DNA of 64,000 nucleotides from positions 74,861,986 to 74,925,985 of the forward strand of contig CM047426.1 in NCBI GenBank assembly GCA_026168455.1. Reading direction: 5' to 3'. Positions within the stretch are counted from its first letter, which is position 1. Each line of letters starts with the position of its first letter. Under the pieces are notes generated by a model. The model made no database searches and was not told the origin of the DNA. It saw only the letters and a program-made list of their open reading frames with translations. This stretch comes from Theocolax elegans. Lineage: Eukaryota; Arthropoda; Insecta; Hymenoptera; Cerocephalidae. Below, one piece after another: positions 41,292 to 53,196 of the stretch. Position numbers and translations under genes: made by a program.

Positions 41292-44200
41292 ATGTCACGA
41301 CCACATATATTGTGGTGGTTCATGTTACTGATTTTCTGTTTGTACAATAATTGCGCATCAAATCCATACATTATGACAGCGTCAGTAGCTTTTAAAACTT
41401 TAACAAAAATGTATAGTAAATTTAAATTAGTTGAAAACATAATTTTTGCTAGTTTACCAAAAATAAAGAAAGCTCCACATATTAGTAACGGTGAAAGAAT
41501 GTTGATATCGACATTAGACGCTTTATCTTCAGATTTTCGAGACAGACATACCGAACTGACAGAGCAGATTACAGATCAACTTCTTGACAAGCTGACTGTC
41601 AAGACTGATGAATTATTTAACTACGTTAATGATATTCAGTACTTATATCTTGACTTTTTGGATATTTACAAAAATTTACGACAGTACCCGGTTGAATATG
41701 TGAAAGATTACGCGGAATCAGTAACGACCGTTAGCCTCGGTCAGTTGAGATCGGTGATCGCGAAAATGTATAGATCATTAATAGAAGAAGACATAAAGGA
41801 AGAGAGCACAATTAGTATTATTGCAGATCAAAAATGGGTATGTGTTTACTTGCATATTTGAATTCACTTTCCTAGTGCTTTCATATATATATATATATAT
41901 GCTGATTCCAAGTCTAGTGATCGGATCTAAAAATAAAAATCATGTTTCATTGTTGCAACTCATAGAAAATCACTCAAGGAAAGTAAATAAAAATGTTGGA
42001 TTCTTATTTTATGTTGGTGCAATGTTACAAACTTAAAAAATTTTAATTTTTCAAAAAATTAGCATTTTAGCACTTTTAACAATTTTTCTTCAAAAACTAT
42101 CAACTTTTTGTTAAATAAATTAAATGGAAGAAATCTCATAAATTTGAAGAAGAATCTGTTAAAATTTTATGGAAATGTTAATTTCCACTTATACTATATT
42201 TTAGAATCATAATAAATTTTAAAACACATAAAAAAGGAATGTACCACCTTAAACATTTAACGAATCAAATTTTTCTCGTTGTCAAAAATATTATTTTTCT
42301 TTTGATCCCTGTCAGGTTTATGGCCGAGCTTTCTGAGCTAAGTTATGGCATTTTTAATAAAATGATGACATGTAATACATGGAAATTTCTTTATAAATTG
42401 TTTTAAATTTTATACAAAGTGTCATAACTCGGCTTAAGAAGCTCGACCATAAACCAATCGAGGGACAAAAAGAATGATATTGTAGAATACAAGAAAAAAT
42501 TTGGTTCATTAAAAAATTTTCGTTGTTACATTTTTTTGTGTATTTAATGATTTATTATGATTCGAAAGTATAATAAAAGTGGTAATTAATATTTCTGCAT
42601 AATTTTAATAGATTCATTAAATTCATAAAATTTTTCCCACTCAACATATACAACAAAAAGTTGATAATGTTTGAGTTAAAAATTGTTAAAATTGCTGAAA
42701 ATACTAATTTTCAAAAAATTTTCAATTACATCAACGTGAGATAAAAATTCATAAATGTTTTTTAAACTACCGTGGTAGAAGTATTCGATAGTTATTCGCG
42801 AGTTCTTCGCTAATTTTTTATCATTGGCTAGTTTTTTCAAAATTGTCTAGCCAAGAAAGTGGTCTACATTTTTATGTTCTTGGATAAAAAACTCGGTAAG
42901 GATTGGCCAATGCATAAATATACAAAACATATACCGGCAGCGCACGGAGAGACTTTCGAGAGCTCAGCTTGCACGCGCTAAGGCACATGCGCAGTAAACG
43001 AGAACGCTTGAATGTTTTTTTATAAAGCGACGCAGTTAATTATTTTTGTTAAAAAAAGTGTTTATTGAGGATGATAAGGTTTAGGGTGTGCATTCTCGGG
43101 TAAATTTACTTTGAATATATACTTTGAAGTTTCTTATTCAAATATACACATGTGCGGAGACTAATCCTAACCTTACTTCAGTGTTTGTTTTTAAGCTAGT
43201 TTCATCTTCATTTCTTATTTCACTTATATTTTTTAAAATATTTTAATATTCCTCTAATCTTTTGTCTAATTTTTGGTTTTTTTTTCGTAAGAGACGTGTT
43301 GTGGTTTTTTTTTTATTTATCTTTTCCATAATTACACCACTATACACACGTTATTATTATTACTTTACATACCTATACATTTATATTTCAATAAATACAT
43401 TATATATTTATAAATTTTTAACTTATTTAAATAATATATATTACTTGCATATACTTGTTTATCTTTTAGCAACTTTTTGAGGTTATACATTACGTATACG
43501 CGTATCGCCGTATTTGATGAGCAGTACGGTACTTGTCAATGATTCAATGTAACTGACGTGTGCGCGGTCACAATACGTCTCAAAACTTTATTTGACCAAT
43601 TCTTCCGTAGTCCTTCGAAAGTTTTTATTTTAAATATTAGCCAACAGATTTTCCTATTAATTAGTGTACTGCCGAGTCAAACTAGGCAATTCTCTACCAG
43701 GGTATAGAAAATGATTTTTTTAACCCGATCACTTGACAGTGGAATCTCCTTTATATATATATAGAGTTAGTAACTGACGATACAACGTTCTTGAAAGTAT
43801 ATGGATTTAATTTTTACCAAAGCTCACATGACGCTAAGTATAAATGAATGATTATTGAATTAGGAAAACAATTGTAATTTATATTCAAAATTAGGTATCC
43901 CACATACTTTGTTTAAGAAGTCAAACACCGCAACAGTTAATATACCAATTATTCAATCACAGCTATAAATTCTCACACGAAAGCAGTGTTGATCATGTTA
44001 TTTGGTTTCACAATAAGAGAAACAGTTGAATCAAGTAAGTTTTTGAGCACAATTGAATAAGTGTTGTATATAATAAACAAGTAATGAATTTATCAAGTAC
44101 TCTCCTCTGTAAATAGAAATTATGATTTTGCAGAAAGCTATAACTACTTGATACAAAAAGAGTTAAATAATTTTTTAAATGCCTCTACAGCTGCGTATAT

Positions 44201-45840
44201 TAAAGTGAAGAATGTCATGAAACGAGCGTCTATCGAATTATACAAGTGTAATCCAAGACAACAAGTGAAAGGTTTTTTCACTTCTTCAATTATAATTTAA
44301 TAATGAAAATGATTAGTATTAATAGTGACATATACATTCCACCGTTTAGGTGAGACTTTCTTAAATTTAGGTCCAGTTTTCCAAGCATATTTTGTGTATC
44401 AATTTGATACGACACTCGATATGCTGCAAGTAATGTATACTTCTTGTGAAAGTACTTCCATGGAATATGTAAGATGTCATAATTCACTAAGTTGTAAAAA
44501 CCAACCGCAGTCAAAAATATGCACAGGACAATTGCGTTCGTGTACATTTGTAGATAGAAATATGCAATTTTGCCATTCTGTGAGTAATCAATTTTTTGTC
44601 GTAATTTATATGCATTTGTCAATTGGGAATTAATAAAAATTTGAAACCCTGAAAGCCAGAAAATAGTGAACGCAGGTACGAATGGATGAAAGGTGGAAAT
44701 GGTCTTTTGTATGGACGAGAAGAAGGTAGATGTGATAATACTCAGGGTGTTGGCTCGATTTTAAATGCCCATACATGCGTGTGTGATTGTGTTAGTCCTA
44801 ACCGATTCGAAGCTCGACATTTCAGTTTACAAAATGTCATGGCGGATATTCAAAACAATAAGTACACATACATATTTTTATAGTAACATTCACTCTTTAT
44901 GTGTTTCCAGCTTCCTTATTTTCCTGCGTATATTTTATTTCATTTATTTCTATTCGGTTATGTAAACTTTAGTTTTGTAGAATGAAAAGACGTTTATTAT
45001 AATCAAATTCACGAATGCGATGTCGTGTTTCAGAGTGGTTACAGGACTGAGATTTGTAAAAAGGAATTACATTTTTTATATACAGATACAGCAAGGTTTA
45101 CTAGGGTCAAATGGAACCATAACCGATACACCTGAATGGGTAGAAGTAAACGAAATATCGAATGCATATTTGTTATCCAGAAACGTTCGTTTCACTATTA
45201 CAAAGTTATAGAAGAAGCAAGTCAAGATAATAATTATGAAAGAAAATATGATTCAGTGACAACATTTTATAAAAATGATCTGGTGTATACTGTTACTTTC
45301 ACTCAAGATACCGTATTTTTGGACACTTTGCAACTGAACAAAAAAGAAGTAGTCGTTGGCGTAAGATTTAAACAGGTGGATGATAATTTAAAATTGGAGA
45401 TTATAGGAGCACCTTTTGATTATTCCAGTGGGCAGTTAAATACTAAAAAATTGCGTTTTATTTCAAATAACAATAACAAAGATGAGAGGTAGTATTGAGA
45501 TGCTGTCTTCTGAAATAATTAACATAAAGGATGAATCCAGCATTGATAAAGAATAATTCAAATTTTTTAGATCAGAAACGTATGTTTCGCAACCTGATGA
45601 TCCAGCAAGATCCAGAAAAGTAGATACGTATTCTAATGATAATTCTTACGTGACATTCAGAATGACTGACTTACGAAAAGATTTAGGACAAAACACAGTG
45701 CCCTTTTTGATTCCCAGGAAGTTACATCGAATCCTCCTTTGCCACTTTCTGGCGCGGGAATTTACTACAAAGCGGAACACGGCTTCGGTGGATTTTTAGG
45801 TCTTAAATTAGTTCAATTTGATTTTATGCCATATTTTTAA
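41292..45840 (+). CDS. Array gene B: secreted DUF4803-like protein, all seven exons present, three frame breaks
   Basis: Exons: 1, 41292-41837; 2, 43895-44034; 3, 44134-44271; 4, 44350-44579; 5, 44656-44861; 6, 45034-45488; 7, 45571-45840. Exon 1 begins with a signal peptide (MSRPHILWWFMLLIFCLYNN). It shares the stretch RQYPVEYVKDYAESVTTVSL with A and C. The exon-5 acceptor is taken at gaaag|CCAG: this keeps phase 0 after exon 4 and gives the RRYEWMKGG start, whereas the nearer gcag|GTACG shifts the frame. The intact model sums to 662 codons. Three single-base changes break it: an extra A in exon 2 (ttcaatcac), a missing base in exon 6 near 45,184, and a missing C in exon 7 near 45,706. Intron 1 is enlarged by a palindrome and a TIR element. 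Role is unknown; a secreted, disulfide-rich protein is expected. Confidence 0.8.
41997..42755. repeat. Long imperfect palindrome (foldback) in intron 1 of gene B
   Basis: Two arms of roughly 380 bp, about 41997-42380 and 42390-42755, are reverse complements with scattered mismatches. For example gtttatggccgagctttctg at 42317 pairs with the region around cgaccataaacc at 42444, and atcaactttttgtt at 42098 pairs with aacaaaaagttgat at 42653. There is no coding potential. It resembles a foldback-type or MITE element. A copy lies at 49787-50545. Confidence 0.75.
42768..43704. mobile_element. 0.94-kb TIR element in intron 1 of gene B
   Basis: Left end taccgtggtagaagta at 42768 and right end ttctctaccagggta, ending at 43704, form an imperfect inverted repeat. 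The ends share the CCCTGGTAGA core with the element at 28,458. TA lies at both edges. The interior is non-coding and includes a GC-richer patch near 42940-43010. It is a non-autonomous element; the copy at 50,558-51,491 came with the segmental duplication. Confidence 0.65.
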
Positions 45841-46858
45841 AAGTTATATAGTATAATTTCAACACAAGAGAATGTATTTTTTTATCTTAATTTAATGTAT
45901 CATATATATTGGGTGACTGAGTACAAACAGGCAATGTCAATTTTAATGTTTATTTTGATTTTGTGTCCCATTTTTGAAGGCAAAAAATACAAAATAATTT
46001 CTTAATTCGGTCAATTTTCCGAAAATTAATTTTTTTGTGACTTTGTGACTTTTTAAACATGAATTATTTTATGCGCAATAGAGTTATGTATATCGCCCCC
46101 CCCCCCATCGCTTTGCGTTTCGGCCTCCCTATTTTTGGATTTTATATTGAATTTTGGAAATTTATCACAAATTCTAAAGAACCCCCTCCCCTTTCTCGAA
46201 AAATTTTATTAATTTAAAAAAAATCATATTTTACCTCAAATTTCCTAAATTTTCGATAATTTACATCCAATCTTTAATAGTCCACATTTTAATGCTTAAT
46301 TTTTAATAATTCTTCATACTTAAACCTTTTTATATTTGTATGTACACTATCTAAATTATTAAACGTCTAAATTATTAAAAATGATTAAAATATTCTTAAA
46401 TAAAAAAATAATTTAATTTTTAATTCATAAAAACAATACTTATTGAATCTAATTTTGGATTTAATATGTATTCCAGATATTATTATTTTATGAAAAGTCA
46501 GTTAAATTTGAATTTTTGAAAATTAATCATAAATTTCAATTAAAAACCATATTTTCTTATTTCGGTGATATTTTCTTAAAAACATAACAAACCGAAACAT
46601 AAAATAAAAATTTAATAAATTTGCTTATAATATCAGAATTTAGAATATATATATACGAAAATTTACGTACTCGAATTCAGTTTGTAATCTGGTAAATAAA
46701 AATATATTTAAAAATTAATATTAATAAATAAATATAAATAAAAAATATTGATTTTATAAATAACACATCTAGATTCTCGAAAGACGTAATAAACTAATTG
46801 AAATAAATAATTTCACAAAGGTGATAATGCAAAAAAATAAAGAATTTGAAGAAAGCAA
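45841..46858. repeat. AT-rich spacer repeat after gene B (copy 1)
   Basis: Non-coding spacer copied at 55147-56170; its second half (46342-46856) also occurs at 48018-48532. It contains a run of 11 Cs at 46096-46106, followed by ccatcgctttgcgtttcgg. It stops abruptly inside the word gaagaaagcaacat, where an exon-1 fragment of the array gene begins. Confidence 0.8.
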
Positions 46859-47052
46859 CATATCTTGACTTTTTGGATATTTACAAAAATTTACGACAGT
46901 ATCCGGTTGAATATGTGAAAGATTACGCGGAATCAGTAACGACCGTTAGCCTCGGTCAGTTGAGATCGGTGATCGCGAAAATGTATAGATCATTAATAGA
47001 AGAAGACATAATGGAAGAGAGCACAATTAGTATTATTGCAGATCATAAATGG
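46859..47052 (+). pseudogene. Array gene C: 3' fragment of exon 1
   Basis: The last part of exon 1 only, from LDFLDIYKNLRQYPVEY to HKW followed by the normal donor (GTATGTG). It is nearly identical to gene B. The ATG, signal peptide and first two thirds of the exon are missing, because spacer repeat joins directly to codons within the exon at 46858/46859. It could not be translated as a secreted protein from its own start. Confidence 0.85.
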
Positions 47053-47107
47053 GTATGTGTTTACTTGCATATTTGAATTCACTTTCCTAGTGCTTTCATA
47101 TATATAT

Positions 47108-49680
47108 GGGTGGTTCTCTGTGACATCGAAGATGAAAAAATAAATATTGCTATAACTGTGGGAATATGTTTTAGAGGTATCCAGTAGTTCTCCTGAATTT
47201 TTTCAGATTTTTTCTGGGCCATTATTTTAAGTTACAGAGAGTCAAAGTTGACATTTTAGCACTTTTTTGCATTATATGCCCATTTTCATGAATTTTTAGC
47301 TCCAAGGGGATGCATTTTTCACTAAAAACATAAGTATGACTTTTTTTGTAAAATTTTCCGAACTTTTCATTAAAAATACTTTAAAGACATAAATGTATGC
47401 TGTCACACTCTTGTAAGCCATTTAAACCTTAAATAGTGAAAATGAGCAATTCTGCTCCGGACTCTGGTAACCTAATACTGTCTAAAAGATGTCTTTTTAT
47501 AGTCAGAAACTGCCTAAAAATTTCCAGAGTGGGTCTAAATCATTAAGATCACTTATAATCAAAATATCTGGGAAAAGTGCCCGAAATATTAATAGAAATG
47601 TATATTTGTTGCCTTATAACGATAAATCTAGTAGCATGATCATTGCAAAAAAATTTATGCACTTACCTTGGAATGGTAGAAAAGTATCTCCACTTGTTTC
47701 AGTATCCATCTAATCCCCTGTAAGCTGCTAAAAATACAAATATTATTATAAAATTATAAAAAATTATTTTTTAAACATTTATAATGCTGGATTTTTAGTT
47801 TTACATCCCTTACAAGAATTATAATACTAATCTGAAGTATTACTATAAAAGTATCATCATTATTATTATTATTCAGCAATACATTGTTTAGATTTCACAA
47901 ACTTGTCACTGTCACGTTATCATATTATTCATTATAATTATATATCCGATTTATTTATATATCTTTTGTATTAAATACGTATATTCAGTTATTGTAATAA
48001 TGATGTTTATATTTATAGTACACTATCTAAATTATTAAACGTCTAAATTATTAAAAATGATTAAAATATTCTTAAATAAAAAATAATTTAATTTTTAATT
48101 CATAAAAACAATACTTATTGAATCTAATTTTGGATTTAATATGTATTCCAGATATTATTTTTATGAAAAGTCAGTTAAATTTGAATTTTTGAAAATTAAT
48201 CATAAATTTCAATTAAAAACCATATTTTCTTATTTCGGTGATATTTTCTTAAAAAAACAAACCGAAACATAAAATAAAAATTTAATAAATTTGCTTATAA
48301 TATCAGAATTTAGAATATATATACGAAAATTTACGAACTCGAATTCAGTTTGTAATCTGGTAAATAAAAATATATTTAAAAATTAATATTAATAAATAAA
48401 TATAAATAAAAAATATTGATTTTATAAATAACACATCTAGATTCTCGAAAGACGTAATAAACTAATTGAAATAAATAATTTCTCAAATGATAATGCAAAA
48501 AATAAAGAATTTGAAGAAAGCAACATGTTTTGAATTGAAAGTTGGAAATTTACCATGAATAAAAAATCATCTGATGAAATGTCGTGAATTATTAAGAAAA
48601 ACGACTTTGTCCATCAAATGTTCCTGGTTTTCAAAGAAAGAACACGTATTACCGATATTATTCAAAATGGTTCAAAATATTCTATTGAATATTATGTTGT
48701 ATAAATTGACATGTATTACCATATATGAGGATAATTCCGAAAATTCGTAAACGTGACGGTAGCGACGACGATACTTTCATAAAATATAGTGATATTCGCA
48801 TATAAACAAAATAAATTCAATATCTAATCAAATTTATATTATTACATTAAATATGTATACACATAGATTTTAAGAAGAACAACCCTGGGCATTAATTTTT
48901 CTGGTTCTTCGATAATTTCCAGCACTTTCATATACACCAAATTTTAGGTGTTGTTCTTAAGCGAAACAAGCCTGGCTTAAAATTGAAAAAAGAAATTCAA
49001 TTGTAACAATTATTAATAATTTTTTATAATAATTTAAAACATATCGTACAACGTAACGTACACAGGTGTTTTTATTAAAGTTATGGTAAATTATTGAAAA
49101 TTTAGGAAAATTCGAGAGTGTACATGCAAAATTAGCTCATTTGAAAAATTCGTAACAAATTATCGGAATTTCAGGAAAATTTTTAAGAAAGTGACCATTT
49201 TTAAAGTTTTGTAAGAATTATCGAGATTTTTTAAAGGGACAATTCTGGGTTAAAATTTGAAAAAACAATATTCAATTTTAGCAATTAATAATTTTTTTAA
49301 ACAATAGAAAACATTTCTTAATTTTTTGAACAAATTATATTATCAATAACTTTTATTTAAAATTTTTTGACCATTTTATGTCACATAACTATTTTAATTA
49401 ATTATTTAAATAATAAACTTACCGCAGGATATCTGACAGCTAAATCCTTTTTTTAAATAAATATTTAGACTTTTATTGAAATTATGTTTCATTCAAGTAG
49501 ATTAAAATCATATTTAAAAAATAAGTGCTAAAATGTCAACTTTGACTCTCTGTAACTTAAAATTATGGGCCAGAAAAAATCTGAAAAAATTCAGGAGAAC
49601 TACTGGATACCTCTAAAACATATTCCCACAGTTATAGCAATATTTATTTTTTTCATCTTCGATGTCAGAGAGAACCACCC
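47108..49680. mobile_element. 2.57-kb DNA element with about 157-bp terminal inverted repeats
   Basis: The left end begins gggtggttctctgtgacatc at 47108. The right end is its reverse complement, ending agagaaccaccc at 49680; the inverted match runs inward about 157 bp on each side (to about 47265 and 49524). It sits inside the TA run of intron 1 that is uninterrupted in gene B, so TA (or TATA) duplication is likely. The interior 47266-48000 is unique in the window. The interior 48018-49523 matches the spacer repeat at 55647-57180. A plus frame of 74 codons (47489-47713) is unrecognised. No transposase was identified, so it appears non-autonomous or decayed. Confidence 0.7.
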
Positions 49681-49786
49681 ATATATATATGCTGATTCCA
49701 AGTCTAGTGATCGGATCAAAAAATAAAAATCATGTTTCATTGTTGCAACTCACAGAAAATCACTCAAGGAAAGTAAATAAAAATGT

Positions 49787-50545
49787 TGGATTCTTATTTT
49801 ATGTTGGTGCAATGTTACAAACTTAAAAAATTTTAATTTTTCAAAAAATTAGCATTTTAGCACTTTTAACAATTTTTCTTCAAAAACTATCAACTTTTTG
49901 TTAAATATATTAAATGGAAGAAATCTCATAAATTTGAAGAAGAATTTGTTAAAATTTTATGGAAATGTTAATTTCCACTTATACTATATTTTAGAATCAT
50001 AATAAATTTTAAAACACATAAAAAAGGAATGTACCACCTTAAACATTTAACGAATCAAATTTTTCTCGTTGTCAAAAATATTATTTTTCTTTTGATCCCT
50101 GTCAGGTTTATGGCCGAGCCTTCTGAGCTAAGTTATGGCATTTTTAATAAAATGATGACATGTAATACATGGAAATTTCTTTATAAATTGTTTTAAATTT
50201 TATACAAAGTGCCATAACTCGGCTTAAGAAGCTCGACCATAAACCAATCGAGGGACAAAAAGCATGATATTGTAGAATACAAGAAAAAATTTGGTTCATT
50301 AAAAAATTTTCGTTGTTACATTTTTTTGTGTATTTAATGATTTATTATGATTCGAAAGTATAATAAAAGTTGTAATTAATATTTCTGCATAATTTTAATA
50401 GATTCTTTAAATTCATAAAATTTTTCGCCACTCAACATATACAACAAAAAGTTGATAATTTTTTAGTTGAAATTGTTAAAATTGCTGAAAATACTAATTT
50501 TCAAAAAATTTTCAATTGCATCAACGTGAGACAAAAATTCATAAA
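49787..50545. repeat. Long imperfect palindrome in intron 1 of gene C (copy 2)
   Basis: Copy of the foldback at 41997-42755, carried by the segmental duplication, with few differences by eye. Confidence 0.75.
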
Positions 50546-50557
50546 TGTTTTTTGAAC

Positions 50558-51491
50558 TATCCTGGTAGAAGTATTCGATAGTTATTCGCGAGTTCTTCGC
50601 TAATTTCTTTATCATTGGCTAGTTTTTTCAAAATTGTCTAGCCAAGAAAGTGGTCTACATTTTTATGTTCTTGGATAAAAACTCGGTAAGGATTGGCCAA
50701 TGCATAAATATACAAAACATATACCGGCAGCGCACGGAGAGACTTTCGAGAGCTCAGCTTGCACGCGCTAAGGCACATGCGCAGTAAACGACAACGCCTG
50801 AATGTTTTTTTATAAAGCGACGCAGTTAATTATTTTTGTTAAAAAAAGTGTTTATTGAGGATGATAAGGTTTAGGGTGTGCATTCTCGGGTAAGTTTACT
50901 TTGAATATATACTTTGAAGTTTCTTATTCAAATATACACATGTGCGGAGACTAATCCTAACCTTACTTCAGTGTTTGTTTTTAAGCCAGTTTCATCTTCA
51001 TTTCTTATTTCACTTATATTTTTTAAAATATTTTAATATTCCTCTAATCTTTTGTCTAATTTTTGGTTTTTTTTCGTAAGAGACGTGTTGTGGTTTTTTT
51101 TTTTTTTTTATCTTTTCCATAATTACACCACTATACACACGTTATTATTATTACTTTACATACCTATAAATTTATATTTCAATAAATACATTATATATTT
51201 ATAAATTTTTAACTTATTTAAATAATATATTACTTGCATACTTGTTTATCTTTTAGCAACTTTTTGAGGTTATACATTACGTATACGCGTATCGCCGTAT
51301 TTGATAAGCAGTACGGTACTTGTCAATGATTCAATGTAACTGACATGTGCGCGGTCACAATACGTCTCAAAACTTTATTTGACCAATTCTTCCGTAGTCC
51401 TTCGAAAGTTTTTATTTTAAATATTAGCCAACAGATTTTCCTATTAATTAGTGTACTGCCGAGTCAAATTAGGCAATTCTCTACCAGGGTA
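50558..51491. mobile_element. 0.93-kb TIR element in intron 1 of gene C (copy 2)
   Basis: Left end tatcctggtagaagta at 50558 and right end ctctaccagggta. The left end keeps CCTGGTAG where gene B's copy has CCGTGGTAG, so this copy preserves the inverted repeat better. It is otherwise the same non-coding element. Confidence 0.65.
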
Positions 51492-51680
51492 TAGAAAATG
51501 ATTTTTTTACCCGATCACTTGACATGGAATCTCCTTTATATATATATATAGAGTTAGTAACTGTCCATACAACGTTCTTGAAAGTATATGATTTAATTTT
51601 TACCAAAGCTCACATGACGCTAAGTATCAATGAATGATTATTGAATTAGGAAAACAATTGTAATTTATTTTCAAAATTAG

Positions 51681-53052
51681 GTATCCCACATACTTTGTTT
51701 AAGAAGTCAAACACCGCAACAGTTAATATACCAATTATTCATCACAGCTATAAATTCTCACACGAAAGCAGTGTTGATCATGTTATTTGGTTTCACAATA
51801 AGAGAAACAGTTGAATCAAGTAAGTTTTTGAGCACAATTGAATAAGTGTTGTATATAATAAACAAGTAATGAATTTATCAAGTACTCTCCTCTGTAAATA
51901 GAAATTATGATTTTGCAGAAAGCTATAACTACTTGATACAAAAAGAGTTAAATAATTTTTTAAATGCCTCTACAGCTGCGTATATTAAAGTGAAGAATGT
52001 CATGAAACGAGCGTCTATCGAATCATACAAGTGTAGTCCAAGACAACAAGTGAAAGGTTTTTTCACTTCTTCAATTATAATTTAATAATGAAAATGATTA
52101 GTATTAATAGTGACATATACATTCCACCGTTTAGGTGAGACTTTCTTAAAATTAGGTCCAGTTTTCCAAGCATATTTTGTGTATCAATTTGATACGACAC
52201 TCGATATGCTGCAAGTAATGTATACTTCTTGTGAAAGTACTTCCATGGAATATGTAAGATGTCATAATTCACTAAGTTGTAAAAACCAACCACAGTCAAA
52301 AATATGCACAGGACAATTGCGTTCGTGTACATTTGTAGATAGAAATATGCAATTTTGCCATTCTGTGAGTAATCAATTTTTTGTCGTAATTTATAAACAT
52401 TTGTCAATTGGGACTAATAAAAATTTGAAACCCTGAAAGCCAGAAAATAGTGAACGCAGGTACGAATGGATGAAAGGTGGAAATGGTCTTTTGTATGGAC
52501 GAGAAGAAGGTAGATGTGATAATACTCAGGGTGTTGGCTCGATTTTAAATGCCCATACATGCGTGTGTGATTGTGTTAGTCCTAACCGATTCGAAGCTCG
52601 ACATTTCAGTTTACAAAATGTCATGGCGGATATTCAAAACAATAAGTACACATACATATTTTTATAATAACATTCACTCTTTATGTGTTTCCAGCTTCCT
52701 TATTTTCCTGCGTATATTTTATTTCATTTATTTCTATTCGGTTATGTAAACTTTAGTTTTGTACAATGAAAAGATGTTTATTATAATCAAATTCACGAAT
52801 GCGATGTCGTGTTTCAGAGTGGTTACAGGACTGAGATTTGTAAAAAGGAATTACATTTTTTATATACAGATACAGCAAGGTTTACTAGGGTCAAATGGAA
52901 CCATAACCGATACACCTGAATGGGTAGAAGTAAACGAAATATCGAATGCATATTTGTTATCCAGAAACGTATCGTTTCACTATTACAAAGTTATAGAAGA
53001 AGCAAGTCAAGATAATAATTTGAAAGAAAATATGATTCAGTGACAACATTTT
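51681..53052 (+). pseudogene. Array gene C, set 1: intact exons 2-5 and truncated exon 6
   Basis: Exons: 2, 51681-51819 (139 nt); 3, 51919-52056 (138 nt); 4, 52135-52364 (230 nt); 5, 52440-52645 (206 nt); 6', 52818-53052. Exons 2-5 have exactly the family lengths and open frames, making this the best-preserved copy of the middle of the protein, including the six cysteines of exon 4 and four of exon 5 (HTCVCDC). Exon 6 has lost a base (aataatttgaaag), which shifts the frame to a stop near 53041. It then runs at the word ttttatata into intron-1 sequence of the next set. Upstream it has only an exon-1 fragment beyond two intron elements. As it stands, this set cannot give a complete product. Confidence 0.82.
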
Positions 53053-53196
53053 ATATATATATATAGAGTTAGTAACTGTCCATACAACGTTCTTGAAAGT
53101 ATATAGATTTAATTTTTACCAAAGCTCACATGACGCTAAGTATCAATGAATGATTATTGAATTAGGAAAACAATTGTAATTTATTTTCAAAATTAG

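Larger units (their letters stand above)
41838..45268 (+). repeat. Segmental duplication, copy 1 (gene B intron 1 to exon 6)
   Basis: The stretch from the TA run in intron 1 (about 41890) to mid exon 6 (about 45268) recurs at 49681-53052 with only scattered substitutions and small indels. It covers the palindrome, the TIR element and exons 2-6. The part from about 43750 onward recurs a third time from 53053. The near identity points to recent duplication or ongoing conversion. Confidence 0.85.

Noticed and set aside
47489..47713. Transposase in the 2.57-kb TIR element
   Set aside because: The 74-codon frame shows no catalytic motif that I recognise and is too short.
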